In this document: positions 36,201-47,618 of the stretch, one piece after another
How the letters are laid out: each line of letters begins with the position of its first letter
How positions within the stretch are numbered: the first letter of the stretch is position 1
Assembly (NCBI GenBank): GCA_040437565.1
Contig: JBDOQK010000002.1
Coordinates: forward strand, 186,001-250,000
DNA: 64,000 nt
From: Albugo candida
Lineage: Eukaryota; Oomycota; Peronosporomycetes; Albuginales
Direction of reading: 5' to 3'
Notes under the pieces: generated by a model
Seen by the model: only the letters and a program-made list of their open reading frames with translations
Databases searched by the model: none
What the model was told of the DNA's origin: nothing
Program-made: the position numbers and the translations under genes

Positions 36201-37640
36201 TACCGATGTGCTCGAATTTCCGGTCCGCAGCATTTCTATTTTGTTCACGCCTAAATCTGTGTCGCAGTATTTCTCACGCAGTAATGGCTGCAATCGTGTT
36301 TCTTCACAATTCCAGATTCATTTTGCGGAAATCGAGATTTGAGTCTTTGCCGCACTTCCTTCAAAAATTCTTTTAGTTCCGCGTACATATCCTCATCCGC
36401 ACTAATGCCTTCAACAAAAAATGCTTTGCTTAGTGCATTATTTGTATTACTAACTATGCATTTTTTCATGAAGGCGTGACTGTGATGTGGATACGGACGC
36501 GGAATTCACCAGGACTGTACCAGATACGGAGGAAGTGCGACAAAGCCGCACATAGGCGTGCTCGATGATGGCAGAAAATTGCGTAATAACGGACCTGTTT
36601 CGAGGAAGATAAGGATACGAAGAGGTTTCTAAAAAAAAGAAAAATGGTATTACCTATTGACGGCCTTCAAAACGGGCATATTAATGCCGCTTGTGTTCTG
36701 TCTGTAACAGCCTATGTGGACGTCTAGACACGGGAGCAGATGTTGCATTTTGAGATGAAAACGATCCAAGGACGTTACTATTCAAGAATAGATCAGTTCT
36801 TTACAAAAGTCGAGGGTTCTGATTGCGTGGATTTTGGTGAAATAAGGTAGAAATGCACAAGATACGGCTTGGCGTAATTTGAATGGATCCTGGATTGAGG
36901 TAATACTGAGAAACCAGATTTGCAGAATTTGGAACAGCAAAGCTTAAAACATACTGTGCAGTGGATTGTTGAGAAGATCATAAAATTTGCATAAGTTGAA
37001 GAAAAAAATCCGGTTATGTTTCTGCAGATGGCGTCCAGACTTGCTGAGCAGATCATGGACTGGGAGCCTAAAACGATACGAAAGACTGTGCTGCCATGAG
37101 AAGATTACGCAGATGCAAAAGCAGCAAAAAAGTGCCGCTAAAATACTTTTCACAAGGCAAGATAAAGACGGTTAGACGCAGCAAGCACATATTTGAGTGC
37201 TTAAAGTTGACATTACTCATCATTCTACCCAGAATTGCCCGTCTATGCACCAGACGAACTGGAGGCGGTGCTGAAACAGCGGAGACACTTTATCAGTAGA
37301 AGGAGGGGTAGAAGCAAAGAACTAAGTGGAAAGAAAACAAGGTGTGTGAAATATAGCGTGGTGAAGTGAGCACGGTGGGCAATATGCCGTTCTGTACTGC
37401 ACAGTACCCTACCGAAAATATTTGGAATTTTAAGTGACGTACGCGCTCCCGTCCCATATACTTGTCTCACTTCCCAAAAATAAAACTATGGCCACTCAAA
37501 CTCTAGAAACGTGAACCTTATCTTTTGAGGATAGAAGCCATCTAGTCGGATGAAGTTGGCTGGTCAGAAAACTCCCTTGATTGGAGCCCATTTCAGGATT
37601 AGTTAAATACAAGTACAGCGCACTGTGAAGCACTACAGCA
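33226..37640. other. Gene-poor 4.4 kb with an assembly gap at 33990-34089
   Basis: The 187 bp before the gap (33803-33989) recur after it (34090-34276). Many short ATG frames exist, such as 36251-36469 on the minus strand (ADEDMYAELKEFLKEVRQRL), but none has a domain. AT-rich and repeat-like overall. One low-confidence small gene is listed separately. Confidence 0.5.
34397..34676 (+). CDS. Possible small two-exon gene, unknown function
   Basis: ATG TTG ATT C at 34397, followed by GTAAAT, could splice over 46 nt to ATTTGCG, giving a protein that begins MLIHLRQNELWRKDLHRTMS and ends DNLQRVAYIF at the stop near 34676. The intron ends TTGCAAG. The product is about 78 aa, helical and charged. I recognise no family, and the surrounding DNA is gene-poor, so this may be chance. 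Confidence 0.25.
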
Positions 37641-38469
37641 ATGAATTTAGTGTTATTCCCAAGAAAAGCCCAGGACGACAAAAAAAAACTTGATGAAAGG
37701 GGTGTTGGGCACTTGGTCCGCAAAATTAAGGAAGATCGGCGGGCAACACTCCAAGACATCACCAACAAAATGACTGTCCAAGTCAGCTCGTCAACAACAA
37801 GAAGGCGACTCCATAGAACTGGATTATTTTCTCGCGTAATGCCCGAAATTTGCACGGAAAGACAGAAATGCAACCATGCAGTTCTGGAATTCGGTCTGCT
37901 GGACAGATGAAGCCAGGTTTGAAATCGGCAAAGATTTCCGCAAGCCACTTGCATGGAGAACAGGCTAGAGAGGCACAATCTAGACTGTATAGCGCCCTCT
38001 CTCAAATCAGGGAGCTCTTCAGTGATGGCTGGGGTGCCTTTTAAGGCATAAAGAAGAGTTGATTGATTTTATGGCTCGGAATCGGCGGACAGCAGTTGCC
38101 TTTGCTGAACAAACCTATGATATTGAATTGGGCGGATTCTGGGCTGAGCTGGATGGGACAGTGTTAATGTAAGATGGCGCTCCAATCCATCAAAGCAATG
38201 CCCCTAAGAAATGGAGGGATGAAAGAGGCATCGCAAAGTTGAATTGGCCACCGGATTCCCCAGACCTGAACCCAATCGAACATGTGTGGGCGAGACTCAA
38301 AGATCAGATCCAGAAGCTTCCCAAGGGCAATAAATGAAGAAGAACTGTGGCATCAATTGAAGATGTTTGGTCCAAGATAGATGAAGATTGGTTGCAGAGA
38401 TTAGTCGACACCCTCCAAGGCAGAATTCAGGTAGTTTTTGCTCCAAATGGTGGTTCAACTCGTTGGTAG
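37641..38469 (+). pseudogene. Decayed Tc1/mariner (DD34E) transposase
   Basis: Remnant of a cut-and-paste DNA transposon. Pieces in different frames match the Tc1 transposase in order: a helix-turn-helix region (RRATLQDITNKMTVQVSSST, then RRRLHRTGLFSRV), the first catalytic Asp in CWTDEARFEIGKDF, the second in DGAPIHQSNAPKKW, and the Glu in PDSPDLNPIEHVWARLKDQI, ending near FAPNGGSTRW at 38469. At least two frame changes and several stops (for example before DGAPIH and after KLPKGNK) break it, so it cannot encode an active enzyme. I could not define terminal inverted repeats; candidates lie somewhere between 37400 and 38560. Confidence 0.9.
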
Positions 38470-41323
38470 CATAACCCAGATTCCAATATTAACAAAATGT
38501 CTAAAATTTAATCTATATCAATTCTTTTTAATAAAACACTTCTTCATATGTAATAGAACAGTTATTGAAAGTTTGAGAGGCATTGAGCTGAAGATGGTTG
38601 TGTAACTGTGGTTGAAGTGCGCTTGGATGGGTCTAAAAAATATGGATAAAAAACAAGAATCTTCTTGGTAAGGTACTGTACTGTAGAGCGATGTAAAAAA
38701 TATGGCGTGAACGGAATCCTGAAAATGTACATTCAACAGAAGTGATCATCCTTGAAAACTTTGAGTACAAGGTTTATGCGAAATCGAAAATCCGAATACT
38801 GAAGCAGACCTACAGCAGTTTGATGCGCCAGAAATAAAATGTTGGACAGCATACCGGATTGCACAGCTTTAATACAAGATTTGGATGGAACGGCTGGGAG
38901 TAGAAAGAAGCAAAATATCATGCATCCATTATTGGATGAGCATGGTGGACAGCGAAAGAGAAAAATGTGGAAGGTGAGGTGCGCTGTATGTGATGGTACC
39001 TATGGGACATCCAAAGGATACGTGGGATACATGTGTTTTACAAATACACATCAAAGGACTAATGAGTAGCTATTGTTAAGCAACTGTCTCCGGGTAAATT
39101 TCTCACTAGCATTTATAAGCGGCTCATTTAAAGGTCCATGCAAAAACGGGAAACTATTGTACTCCATAGTGGAAACTTTCAGGAGATTGGGATATTATAC
39201 ATAGCTGCGAGCGAAGGGGTTTGACATGCTCCACGGTCATCGTAATTTGCTGTTCATCTTCGATCCAAGATATGCTGATAGTAAAATATATTGTTATAGA
39301 GCGGACAAGCCACAACGCTGGGATATAGATGCAAAACGATCTCACGAGATAGTGGACAAATCGATATGAGTCAATAAAAAACACCTTATATTGATACTGG
39401 AGGAGTCCATTAGCTTAAAGATGCGATTTTATGTCATACTTGATGTGGTATCAGAAGGCCATCGTGGAATGGCACAAGACTCAGCCTGCTATCAAGGTAT
39501 GGAATAAAATGCTTACCGACATGAGAGAGGGTCTAAGACATGTTTTACATGCCTTGATGGCTGAATTGAAAATATTTTAGGCGCTATGAGGAGACGTTCA
39601 TTGCAACAAAACCCAGAAATAATCTGCATTTCGATTTCCTACCTATGCTAAAGTGAGTCTTGACCAGCGAGAGAAAGCAGTGTACAAGAGCCAAATCAAT
39701 TAGGATACACATTTCTAGGAGCGTTTTGTCCATTGGATTGGATCGAACGACGCTGAAAGTAGCTGGGAATCAGCACGCATTTTGCTGGAAGAGTTACCGG
39801 TGTTGTGTACAGAAAGGGGTATGTCGGGTTCAAGGCGAAAGCTTTGAGATCTTGCACCCCTATTGAAAGTTCAAGGAGGAGACAGAGAGAAATGATGACT
39901 CGATAGCCATCTCTGGGCTTAGGTGGTGTGAGAAAGCGTGATACTTCTATACAGGGATCACGATCATACACATTGTTTTTCTTTGTAGTGTCAAGAGTCA
40001 AACGACAACGAAATCGTCTGCAATGACTGAAGAAAAGATTTGTTCAAAGGCTCAGAAGGACATCAAAGGTGGCTCTTCATTTTACAAAGCAATAATTCCG
40101 GATTTTGACAGACGAAGAAAACTTGAAATAAGACTCTTCGCCCAATACAATATACTCCAAACTATGCCATATATTCGCTTACGCCGCAGTCAAGTATTGC
40201 GTCCACTTCTCTGTCTCTCGATCGTACTTCAAAACAGCCGATTACGTTGAGATAACCTCGATTTGGTAAGGCACCAGCATCGATGGTCACCGTGATCTCG
40301 ATCAGCATGCTTCGTCATTTGTAACATTGCACGAGATTTCACGTCGAGGTTTCCTGCTCCTCCATCGAATACTGACAATACACGATCATGGTGTCCCACT
40401 CTACCAAGATCACTCAGTCAAAGAGGCTAACGATACACATCAAAATCATGACGCACTGAATGGTATATATGATGTGATTTGGCAACACAAGCTTCAGAGT
40501 ACTTTCTGTCTTTAAGTAATGAAAGGAAATCATGAAGAACGTTTTTATATTCAAATTAAAGTCATTCGCTTTTTTAAGTGATCTACAAATGACTCGAAGC
40601 CAGTAGCTGCTTTGTTTGTCTTGCGTGTGTCCATAGCGTAACAATTTTGTCATGATGTGTATCCAATTAATGAGCTGATTGAAGATACACAGATGAATTT
40701 ACTGCTGAGACTGATGTCTCAACAAATGACTACTTTCGCGACAATTCCCGCAATGATATTTCCATTTAAAAAAAGTGATGACATCTTACGGTCCCCAGAC
40801 TTGCATCATGTCAAATCAGCCGTAATTTATGTGTGACAAGTCATCAAATACTTCCTTTGCTTGGCTCGTGAGTTTAAAGACTTGTGTGCCTCAGAAGTGT
40901 GACGATAATACCGCCCGGTCTTTCCACATTCAATCAGAATCGAAATTCTGAGAAAATAATTCATGCAGATAAATGTGCATAGCTATCGCGTCTTGGCCAC
41001 GCATACTGTGACGTGACCGTCGTCATGCTTCTAAATTGCATCTCTGGTGATCTATTACAGACAAAATAGACAGAATCGAATAGACCGTCATCTGGTATGA
41101 CTACTTTAAAGTGTAAGCTTTGAAATACTCGTCATTAACGGATCTTTTGGCCGAAAAGTAGGTGATACTTTCACTCTGGACGCAATCATGTATCGAAATG
41201 GCAGACACTAACAATACATTCTCAACTACTCACTTCTCTTTTGGTTCTATAAGCTCTGCAAGACCTGCTCAAGCTCGTGAGACGTAGAAATGCACGTACT
41301 ACAAATGAGCTATTTGCAACACT
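38470..41323. other. Gene-poor 2.9 kb, possible transposon debris
   Basis: No intact gene. The frame at 38839-39069 contains WKVRCAVCDGTYGTSKGYVG, a Cys-paired segment faintly like the C-terminal zinc region of piggyBac transposases, too short to assign. Nothing else named. Confidence 0.4.
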
Positions 41324-42857
41324 TTATTCAACTTTAGCATGATCAGGATTCTGATCTTTTTCTATTGAATCGATTGGGATGGTAAAAACCGGAATGCCGA
41401 GCACATTCTTTACTTCGTATATCACAGAGATAACAATATGCACGTAAGAGATCAGCGACAGGAAGAAAAACTCTTTGATGAAAAGCGCTTCATTGATGAC
41501 CTCGTGAAACCCTTCCATAACGCTAAAAGCGCAATGTGCGGCAACGAAAAAAATTGGGACGAGCGTTTTGCGGAATGGACGATATTCTTCTCCACACAGG
41601 TGAGCCAGCATCAAATGTAGCTACAGCAGTAGAATTAGAAACTATTTATTCGGCAAGTATAGAAAACACAGTGTACTTACAACGAGTTTATTGCTCAAAA
41701 GCCCAAGCATCCAAAGAAAAAGACGGGGGTAATGCTGAAAGATTTTGCCGGGGGAAAACAATGCCCAAAGAATACCCATTCCATTGGTAATGATAAATGG
41801 ACCCAAGCGAGTGATGGCGACAAGGATTGAATCGTTGCGTGACCGCACTGCGTGTAACACATTCTTCGCACTGGACCATAACAAAATGAGCTACATGGCG
41901 AATTCACAACACAAAAAGCCACTCACTTGATCATCAAAGTCATGACAGTAGTGCCAATGACAGTGAACAGGAAAAGCGTATTATTCTGAAAACCGAGAAA
42001 CCACTCCTGAATCCAGAAACCAGGACCAAATATCCCCGTGATAAATTGCAGTACAATTGCGATAAGAATGCCTTCAGTAGGCCCATTGATTGCCGGTAAT
42101 TGAAGTGATCCACAATAATATCTTTCATAGCAAATATGCTCAATATGTCAGGTGTAGAAAAAGCGGCTTACTCTTCCCAAGTCGCGGTGATAAAAAGGAG
42201 ATGACCACTTAATACAAAAACCAACGCTTTCCACGTTGCTCCAAGTTGAAGAACGCAAGCCATTGTGAGTGTGCCAACTGACATATTCAAAGCATCACAA
42301 CCATGATCAAACAGCAATCCAAGCGGGGAGGACGTTCTCGTCCGTCGCGCTTGTTTCCCGTCCAAGTTATCCAGGGTCTAATAACCTCATTAGTGTGCAC
42401 AGAATCCCCATCATCGACATCACCTGATACGCAAAAAGGGCCAAGCAAGAGGCAAAATATAGCCAGGAAGGCGCCTCTCCAGCAAGGGCCGGGCAGTAAA
42501 AGATGAAACAAGCATGCGTAAATGCAACTAGAAGCAGTCCCGTCAATGTGATCTACATCAGCATCTGAAGTTACATCGTCTATACAATTGAGCCTGAGCC
42601 ACTGTACTTACAACATTGGGCGCAAGCCACATAGGTAGAAATTCCACTAATTTGTTATTCATTGGTGTGAGCACATGCTTATAAATCAGGGAGTTATCGC
42701 CGCCGTGGTACTCATATGTGAGCAGCTTTTCTGATCCTTCGTGGCTCACGTACTTTTGAAAGTACGTCGACTTCCCTTCCGTCGTGGTTCGATGGCGAAC
42801 CCTCCGATTCAGCAAAGCTCCGGACGTCATTGCCGCACTATGGAAATGATTGGACAT
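41324..42857 (-). CDS. CDP-alcohol phosphotransferase (ethanolamine/choline phosphotransferase, EPT/CEPT-like), 6 exons
   Basis: ER or Golgi enzyme that completes the Kennedy pathway, moving phosphoethanolamine or phosphocholine from the CDP form to diacylglycerol. The protein is 420 aa. Exons: 42857..42612, 42552..42424, 42377..42172, 42121..41927, 41870..41681 and 41620..41324; introns of 59, 46, 50, 56 and 60 nt all keep phase. The signature DGKQARRTRTSSPLGLLFDH plus GCD (131-153) fits DGxxARx8GxxxDxxxD. Several hydrophobic helices follow, with TWEEYYCGSLQLP and LFSPGKIFQHYPRLFLW as in animal CEPT1/EPT1. Length matches CEPT1 (about 416 aa). Choline versus ethanolamine cannot be told from sequence. 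It is divergent from the large gene at 43176. Confidence 0.9.
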
Positions 42858-43060
42858 AAATAGACGATCGCGGCCAAATGCGACCGATAAATGATTTGCG
42901 ATATGCTTCTTGCAACAGCTATCTACTAGCGCTCACTCCGAGTCCGACGCTATAGTAGAGGTTTTTCTGTACATAAGTATTCTGTCGTTGACATCAGAGA
43001 TAGCCATCCCGCTAATCTATAACGCGTAAAAACTGATGTAACTAATCCCTACTTGATGAG

Positions 43061-43192
43061 ATGAGCAAATTCGTCGCTGTTTTGGCGCTATTTTTGATCT
43101 TTGCGCAGAAAAACGACCAAAACAGTTTCAATCTGTTAACGTTGCAGGTAACTTTGCTATTTTGCGTCGACGAGAATGGTGGACAAGATTAA
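43061..43192 (+). promoter_or_regulatory. Upstream ORF overlapping the start of the large gene, or an alternative first exon
   Basis: ATG 43061 opens a 43-codon frame (MSKFVAVLALFLIFAQKNDQ at its start) that ends 17 nt past the main ATG at 43176, in another phase. Translated from the same mRNA it would lower initiation at 43176. A CAG|GTAACT site at 43147 could instead splice in phase to ATTAAGG after 43187, which would give the large protein a signal-peptide-like start, but that intron would be only 40 nt. Confidence 0.3.
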
Positions 43193-46100
43193 GGATTTTT
43201 TTCGGAATTTTATTCTGACAAAATCGGCATTTCAAGATAACAATGACGACAGAGGCGAACAATCTCTAGTGAAGAGTGATCAGAACAATGAGAAGGGTGA
43301 TACGATGCCTGAAAATGTCATAAACGGATCTGTAGGGAGCGGAGGAATTCCACGTGTGTCGTCAATGCAACAAGTAGCGTCCAACAAGTTACACAGCAAG
43401 GCGGATAGCACTTATACACATTCGAGAGACGCATTATCGGTCATGCAATTGTCGTTCGCAATCAACGATCATAAAGCGCCTTCTGGCTCAAGCGTATTGT
43501 CTGCAGCATTGAAGGCCGGGCACTACCTCACAACCGATACTTTTGATCGAACGCTGAGATGGGACGTGGTTTTATATAAACTTTATCAATTGATTCGGGA
43601 AGCTCTTCGAACGACATGTCTGATCTCAAGCGCTGGCTCACCACTCACGAGATCGATGAAGAATAACCCAGGTAGAATGACAACAATGAACTCAAACCTC
43701 CAAACAGACTCAATTGCGTTTGATCACGAAAATAACTTTTACATTCCAAGTGCACAAATGCATGCGGTTGTGGAAATGTTGAAGCAGATGGGGACCCGAG
43801 AAATTCAGCTGCAAATCTTTCGATACTACCGCAGTGGTATTACGTGCTCTGGCCGAATGCATGAGAATTCTGCCAAAGCTTGTAACTCGAATCGAATTGG
43901 AATAAATGAAACTGAACGGATGGAGCTGCTTAATAATTGTCGCCGAGCCCTTCTTGACTGCTGGAAATTCGCTCTTGATCAGCTGAATCAATTCACATTT
44001 CGGCTATATGAGCATGATCGAGAGGACATTGTCTACTTGTATTATGAATTGATTTGCCATGTTGCTGAAAGATGTGAATTTCATCCACCTGGTCATCTTG
44101 AGTATCAAAAAGACTCGCATGATGCGAACGGAAACGAAGTGGAAGCCCGTCGCGATATCGATGAGGTGAATCAACTACGGGAAGCAAGCAGTGAGATTGG
44201 AAGTGTCAAGCCCCACGATCAGGTTCCAAAGATCATAAGAAAAGGCTCGACTTGTACGAGTCCAAAAGATGAGACCGCCGAAAGCGACATAGACGCGTAT
44301 CGCTGGTCCCTTGTTGCCACATTTCACCACGTTGCTGAGACAATCGAATATACAAAGCAACATAAACGGCCTGGTCGAAATTGGATCTCCATCAAAGAAG
44401 CTCAATTTTCCTCCAAAATGATTGCTATCGCTTTTGTTCGAATTCCATCGGTTCAAATGGTGATTTTAGAGCATATTTCACTCGCTGTCAAACAAAAAGA
44501 ATGGTCTTTGGATCGAAATGAGGCCAGCAATACTCCGCAAGGAACGAAATCCTCTCGACGTCGTCACTCATCGGGTAGCAATTCCAATGATTTGCAAAAG
44601 TTCTTACAAGAATGGAGCGGTTGTGCTGACAATTTCAAGAAATGTGGTCGATCCAAAAAAGCGCATGGAAGAAGTTTAGACGGTGTCGACGAAAATCAAG
44701 ACTCATACATTCCAAACAGCGCACCAAATGATATGAAAAACCTGCGCAAATGTGCAAGTATGGATACAGATACTCTGTCATTGGTTCATTCTTCCGACAC
44801 CTTCAAATTTCTCAACGTCGGGGTACGAAAACGTTCATTGTCTCCAAGAAAAGCATCGAGACAAGAGAGGATTGTGGATAATACGCATGCTTTTACTGCT
44901 GACCCATTGGCATCAAAGGCATGGGAACAAGAATTTCCAGCGCTTTTTGGGTGGACGATGTACAAACCATATCTGGCTTCATCTTTGGACGTGGAGTTAT
45001 ACTCAATTCCCTCCTTGCAGGGTCAAGATTTTCCATCCTGGCTCGACAAGATTACTCACGATGGAGAATTTTTTGCATGGTTCATGTCATCGTACTTTGA
45101 GCATCTCGCTATCTCGTCGTATAGCGTGAAATACCCGTCAGCATTTCGACCCATTCCGTGGACAGCACTTCCAGGGTACGCTCTTTTGGTCAAGACGCTG
45201 CTTCTTCTTGTTCGAGAGGCAGCGTGGGAACAATGGCAAATGACTTGTCGAAGTTATGAAGATGACCTGAAAGCTTTTGTCGGCGAGACTCCATGCGTAT
45301 CTCTTTTTTTCGCTCTTTCTCGTCGCGGGATCACGACAGTATTGGACCAGGTGCATCATTGGCTTGGAGTGAATCCAGGTTTGTTGGATCCATGCGTTTT
45401 AGCTCTGCTCGAATGTACGAATGCTTACAGTATCAAAAGTGTCAGCCAGTGTCTTTCCAACTTGGAAAAATGGTTCAGTGCTGCTGCAATACCCCGAAAG
45501 TATCCATCCAACAAAATTTCAACTTCTTTGTGGCGGTTGCCAACGTCATTCCAAGGGCTTAAATTCGTATACGCTGTGCGTCGGCTGGTGTCAAGCGAGA
45601 ATTTTGAGATTTTGAAGCGGGTGCTACTGTTTCTGTATCGTCGGATGGACTACTTTGAGGACACGTTGCGTCAGCAGACTCTCAAGATACTCATACAGCG
45701 TCATATGAGCCTTTTTCTCCACTGGAATTACGAGGTTCGACGATATTATCACCATCTTTTGGTTTTTCGTGTGGCTAGAGTATCACGAACAGCACTTAAA
45801 TCATCCACAGACTATCTTCTCGTTCGGAAGGATTTCGATGGTCTCTCTTGCTTTGACAGTCGATTTCTTCTTCCATTTGATACTCGGCTCAATGGGAGCG
45901 TGAGTGTGACATCATGTTACGACGACTGTGTCACAAACTCTGCTGATGATTCAATGGCAGCAAATAGTCCGCCCGAAATACAGGAATTACTGAAAAAGAC
46001 AAATTTGAAACAATTATGGACGAGAAGCGATTTGAAGTGGTTGCGAAGAGAACAAGCGTTTTGGCGTGCATTTGATGCTTGCATCGCGACGATATGCTGC

Positions 46101-46514
46101 GATGAACGGAAAAGAGCACACGAACGAAATCAGCAATTCCAACAGGAACAAGAAGCTATTCACATCCGATCGTTGTCTTTTCATAAGCTGCATACGAATC
46201 CAGACACTTCATTCAAGATCAACTCGGTCCATGAGGGACTTCCAGGGGCCAAATTGGGATGCGGACAACAAGAGGTCGACAGGTTGAGTCGGGCGTTATG
46301 TCGTCAGCCTCCATACTATCTTCGATATCTTCCAACTGAGCATGTGGGCTACTTGCAAGAACTCAAGAGATTAGCTTCTCACTTCAAATATCCCGATAAT
46401 TTGCAGGTGTACGCTCCAACATCTCTGCGTGAGTATTCCGACACTCTTACAAGCTACTTTCAAGAGTTTAATCGCTATGGAGTCGTTGAAGCAACTCCTT
46501 TAGAATTTTGCTGA
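43176..46514 (+). CDS. Large conserved-looking protein, possibly DUF1765-like
   Basis: A 1112-aa single frame from ATG 43176 to the stop at 46514, one base before an assembly gap. The N-terminal half is low-complexity and Ser-rich. The C-terminal half is helical: FAWFMSSYFEHLAISSYSVK, ALPGYALLVKTLLLLVREAA, FEILKRVLLFLYRRMDYFED and FLHWNYEVRRYYHHLLVFR. The last pattern (HW...VR..(Y/F)H.LL.(F/Y)(R/K)) recalls DUF1765 fungal proteins, a tentative match from memory. No catalytic motif, signal peptide or membrane span is evident. A short upstream frame, 43061-43192, overlaps the start in another phase. Confidence 0.7.
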   Translation: MVDKIKDFFRNFILTKSAFQDNNDDRGEQSLVKSDQNNEKGDTMPENVINGSVGSGGIPRVSSMQQVASNKLHSKADSTYTHSRDALSVMQLSFAINDHKAPSGSSVLSAALKAGHYLTTDTFDRTLRWDVVLYKLYQLIREALRTTCLISSAGSPLTRSMKNNPGRMTTMNSNLQTDSIAFDHENNFYIPSAQMHAVVEMLKQMGTREIQLQIFRYYRSGITCSGRMHENSAKACNSNRIGINETERMELLNNCRRALLDCWKFALDQLNQFTFRLYEHDREDIVYLYYELICHVAERCEFHPPGHLEYQKDSHDANGNEVEARRDIDEVNQLREASSEIGSVKPHDQVPKIIRKGSTCTSPKDETAESDIDAYRWSLVATFHHVAETIEYTKQHKRPGRNWISIKEAQFSSKMIAIAFVRIPSVQMVILEHISLAVKQKEWSLDRNEASNTPQGTKSSRRRHSSGSNSNDLQKFLQEWSGCADNFKKCGRSKKAHGRSLDGVDENQDSYIPNSAPNDMKNLRKCASMDTDTLSLVHSSDTFKFLNVGVRKRSLSPRKASRQERIVDNTHAFTADPLASKAWEQEFPALFGWTMYKPYLASSLDVELYSIPSLQGQDFPSWLDKITHDGEFFAWFMSSYFEHLAISSYSVKYPSAFRPIPWTALPGYALLVKTLLLLVREAAWEQWQMTCRSYEDDLKAFVGETPCVSLFFALSRRGITTVLDQVHHWLGVNPGLLDPCVLALLECTNAYSIKSVSQCLSNLEKWFSAAAIPRKYPSNKISTSLWRLPTSFQGLKFVYAVRRLVSSENFEILKRVLLFLYRRMDYFEDTLRQQTLKILIQRHMSLFLHWNYEVRRYYHHLLVFRVARVSRTALKSSTDYLLVRKDFDGLSCFDSRFLLPFDTRLNGSVSVTSCYDDCVTNSADDSMAANSPPEIQELLKKTNLKQLWTRSDLKWLRREQAFWRAFDACIATICCDERKRAHERNQQFQQEQEAIHIRSLSFHKLHTNPDTSFKINSVHEGLPGAKLGCGQQEVDRLSRALCRQPPYYLRYLPTEHVGYLQELKRLASHFKYPDNLQVYAPTSLREYSDTLTSYFQEFNRYGVVEATPLEFC

Positions 46515-46515
46515 G

Positions 46516-46615
46516 NNNNNNNNNNNNNNNNNNNNNNNNNNNNNNNNNNNNNNNNNNNNNNNNNNNNNNNNNNNNNNNNNNNNNNNNNNNNNNNNNNNNN
46601 NNNNNNNNNNNNNNN
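46516..46615. other. Assembly gap (100 N)
   Basis: The only one of the eight gaps for which I see no repeated flank. It follows the stop of the large gene directly, so the 3'UTR and anything beyond are missing. Confidence 0.9.
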
Positions 46616-46816
46616 AGTTGCTCTTTGGCTACTTCCTGGAGGATTTTGATTGGTGCTTTGTCATTGAAAAGACTGAAAGATTTGAAAAAGAAACGGATAG
46701 CAGTTCTTTCATATTATCCGATTTTAACGTCACAGTTACATAAAAAGACTTCAAAATGAGAAAAGAATCACAAATCAGTTCTCAGATACTTTGCTGGAGA
46801 TCAGGAGCTCAATGGT

Positions 46817-47329
46817 TTAAGAGCTTTTGTCTGCGTCATCGCGAAGGTTCAGGTTGAAATCCTCGATCGGCTTGAATGTAACGGGAGCGCTCTTGTTTGC
46901 ATTTGCAACTTCATACCAATTGGACGTATCGTTATCCGTCTTGGCGTTCCCACCATTGTCCACCGTGCCATCTTCACCGTTATCCATCTTGGCCTTACCA
47001 TCATTACCCATCTTGCCATCTTCACCATTATCTATCGCGACCTTTCCATCATTACCCATTTTGGCGTTCCCATCGCTATAGCTTTTGTAAACTTCCTCGC
47101 CATTGTTGTTAGAGTCCCCGCCATTATTGTATTTGGAGTCCTCGCTATTATACGCTTTGGCCATTTCATCATTCTTGCCCACATTAGTCGCACCGTAAGT
47201 CTGATTGCCACTCGTGTTTGTGGAAACATTGCCTTGAAAGGCATTCACTGAGTTGTTATAATTATCCTGTTGGCCGAATGACGCGACTTGGGCAGCGGAT
47301 AGTACAGCGATAAGAGCGGATACGCGCAT
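46817..47329 (-). CDS. Small secreted Asn/Gly/Asp-rich repeat protein (candidate secreted or effector-like)
   Basis: A 170-aa protein from ATG 47329; the frame opens further upstream at a TTG but has no earlier ATG. MRVSALIAVLSAAQVASFGQ is a clear signal peptide with cleavage likely near ASF-GQQ. The mature protein is Asn-, Gly-, Asp- and Ser-rich. Imperfect repeats lie in its middle, alternating GNDGK(V/A) with DNGEDG(K/T) over about five units, then a less repetitive end (PVTFKPIEDFNLNLRDDADK). No cysteines, RxLR, CHxC or CRN motif is seen. It sits isolated between a gap and the receptor-phosphatase gene. The repeat DNA would be prone to length change. Role unknown; secretion is the only firm inference. 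Confidence 0.75.
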   Translation of the reverse strand: MRVSALIAVLSAAQVASFGQQDNYNNSVNAFQGNVSTNTSGNQTYGATNVGKNDEMAKAYNSEDSKYNNGGDSNNNGEEVYKSYSDGNAKMGNDGKVAIDNGEDGKMGNDGKAKMDNGEDGTVDNGGNAKTDNDTSNWYEVANANKSAPVTFKPIEDFNLNLRDDADKSS

Positions 47330-47618
47330 GGTCAGTAGATGATTGGTTTGGTAGAGTTTCTTGGAGTTGTTCAAGCTGTCTGAAAATTTGGAAATGAGCC
47401 ATTGAATCGCCTAAATAGCGGCGACACACTTTCTCAATTTAGACGGGTCATCGCATTGAGAAAATACGGCAGCAATATTGTTTATCTATTCTGATAAACT
47501 TTATTAAGGAATACAAACAGACTTTTGTATATCCGAGCACTCATGTTTGACCACAATTGTACTATCATAATTTATTGAACATCACTACGGAAACTTCAAC
47601 CGAAACTTCAACGCACAA

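Noticed and set aside
38839-39069. piggyBac-like zinc-region fragment
   Set aside because: Only a short Cys-paired stretch is suggestive; no catalytic region nearby could be recognised, so it is mentioned but not called.
46827-47112. Plus-strand Ser/Pro/Leu-rich frames opposite the secreted repeat protein
   Set aside because: Repeat DNA is open in several frames; only the minus frame has a signal peptide and varied residues outside the repeat.
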